Below, piece after piece: positions 5,270 to 5,289 of a stretch of DNA of 5,289 nt. Every line of letters begins with the position of its first letter. The first letter of the stretch is position 1. The notes beneath the pieces were generated by a model. It was not told where the DNA came from. It saw only the letters and a program-made list of their open reading frames with translations, and did no database searches. This DNA is from Methanobacteriota archaeon (GTDB lineage Archaea > Halobacteriota > Methanosarcinia > Methanosarcinales > Methanoperedenaceae): assembly GCA_018900975.1 (NCBI GenBank), contig JAHIFK010000283.1:1-5289 (forward strand), in the 5' to 3' direction. The translations under genes and the position numbers were made by a program.

Positions 5270-5289
5270 CGCAGATGAACGCAGATAAA
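5270..5289. repeat. Two copies of a 10-base tandem repeat at the right edge
   Basis: CGCAGATGAA (5270-5279) is followed directly by CGCAGATAAA (5280-5289), differing at one base. The array reaches the window edge, so its full length is unknown. From memory, short CGCAGATGAA-like tandem repeats turn up between genes in many environmental prokaryotic genomes, but I cannot confirm a link. Its position upstream of gltB3 means it is probably non-coding. Confidence 0.5.

Noticed and set aside
4865..5278. Plus-strand 137-codon ORF over gltB3
   Set aside because: It is antisense to a highly conserved GXGXG repeat protein; its length follows from the biased codon pattern of the glycine-rich repeats.

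Overview
This window looks archaeal, most likely from a euryarchaeon of the methanogen or anaerobic-methanotroph type (Methanosarcinales-like is my best guess, from overall feel only). The firm evidence is an archaeal transcription elongation factor S with two zinc ribbons, a DRG-class GTPase (shared by archaea and eukaryotes), a glutamate synthase domain 3 encoded as its own small protein as in archaea, and start codons lying close behind TATA-like boxes without Shine-Dalgarno sequences. The species cannot be fixed from these bases.

Layout. The left edge (1-308, minus) holds the first 102 codons of a DsrE/DsrF-like sulfur-relay type protein that runs off the window. A 125-base intergenic region (309-433) carries divergent TATA-like boxes and a perfect 8+1+8 palindrome. 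It leads into a two-gene toxin-antitoxin operon on the plus strand: a ribbon-helix-helix/UPF0175 antitoxin (434-739) and a DUF3368 PIN-domain toxin (736-1242). Ten bases later, in convergent orientation, lies an M20 zinc peptidase/deacylase gene (1253-2509, minus).

The M20 gene is divergent, across 63 bases, from a tight plus-strand operon of three housekeeping genes: DRG GTPase (2573-3664), Nudix hydrolase (3661-4122) and transcription factor S (4076-4378). Each start overlaps the preceding stop (4 and 47 bases), which suggests co-transcription and translational coupling. This operon converges on the glutamate synthase domain 3 gene (4493-5221, minus). The 114 bases between them hold a 10-bp-arm stem-loop overlapping the gltB3 stop and a doubtful 25-codon ORF. 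The right edge shows two copies of a 10-base tandem repeat.

How it fits together. The DRG-Nudix-TFS operon joins a ribosome-associated GTPase, a probable nucleotide-pool enzyme and an RNA polymerase rescue factor; a shared link to translation and transcription is inference from order. The toxin-antitoxin pair looks self-contained and probably autoregulated through the palindrome between its TATA box and start codon. No clearly new system is visible. The most distinctive items are the RHH/UPF0175 antitoxin with its operator and the compact DRG-Nudix-TFS operon. No stretch longer than 300 bases lacks a gene.
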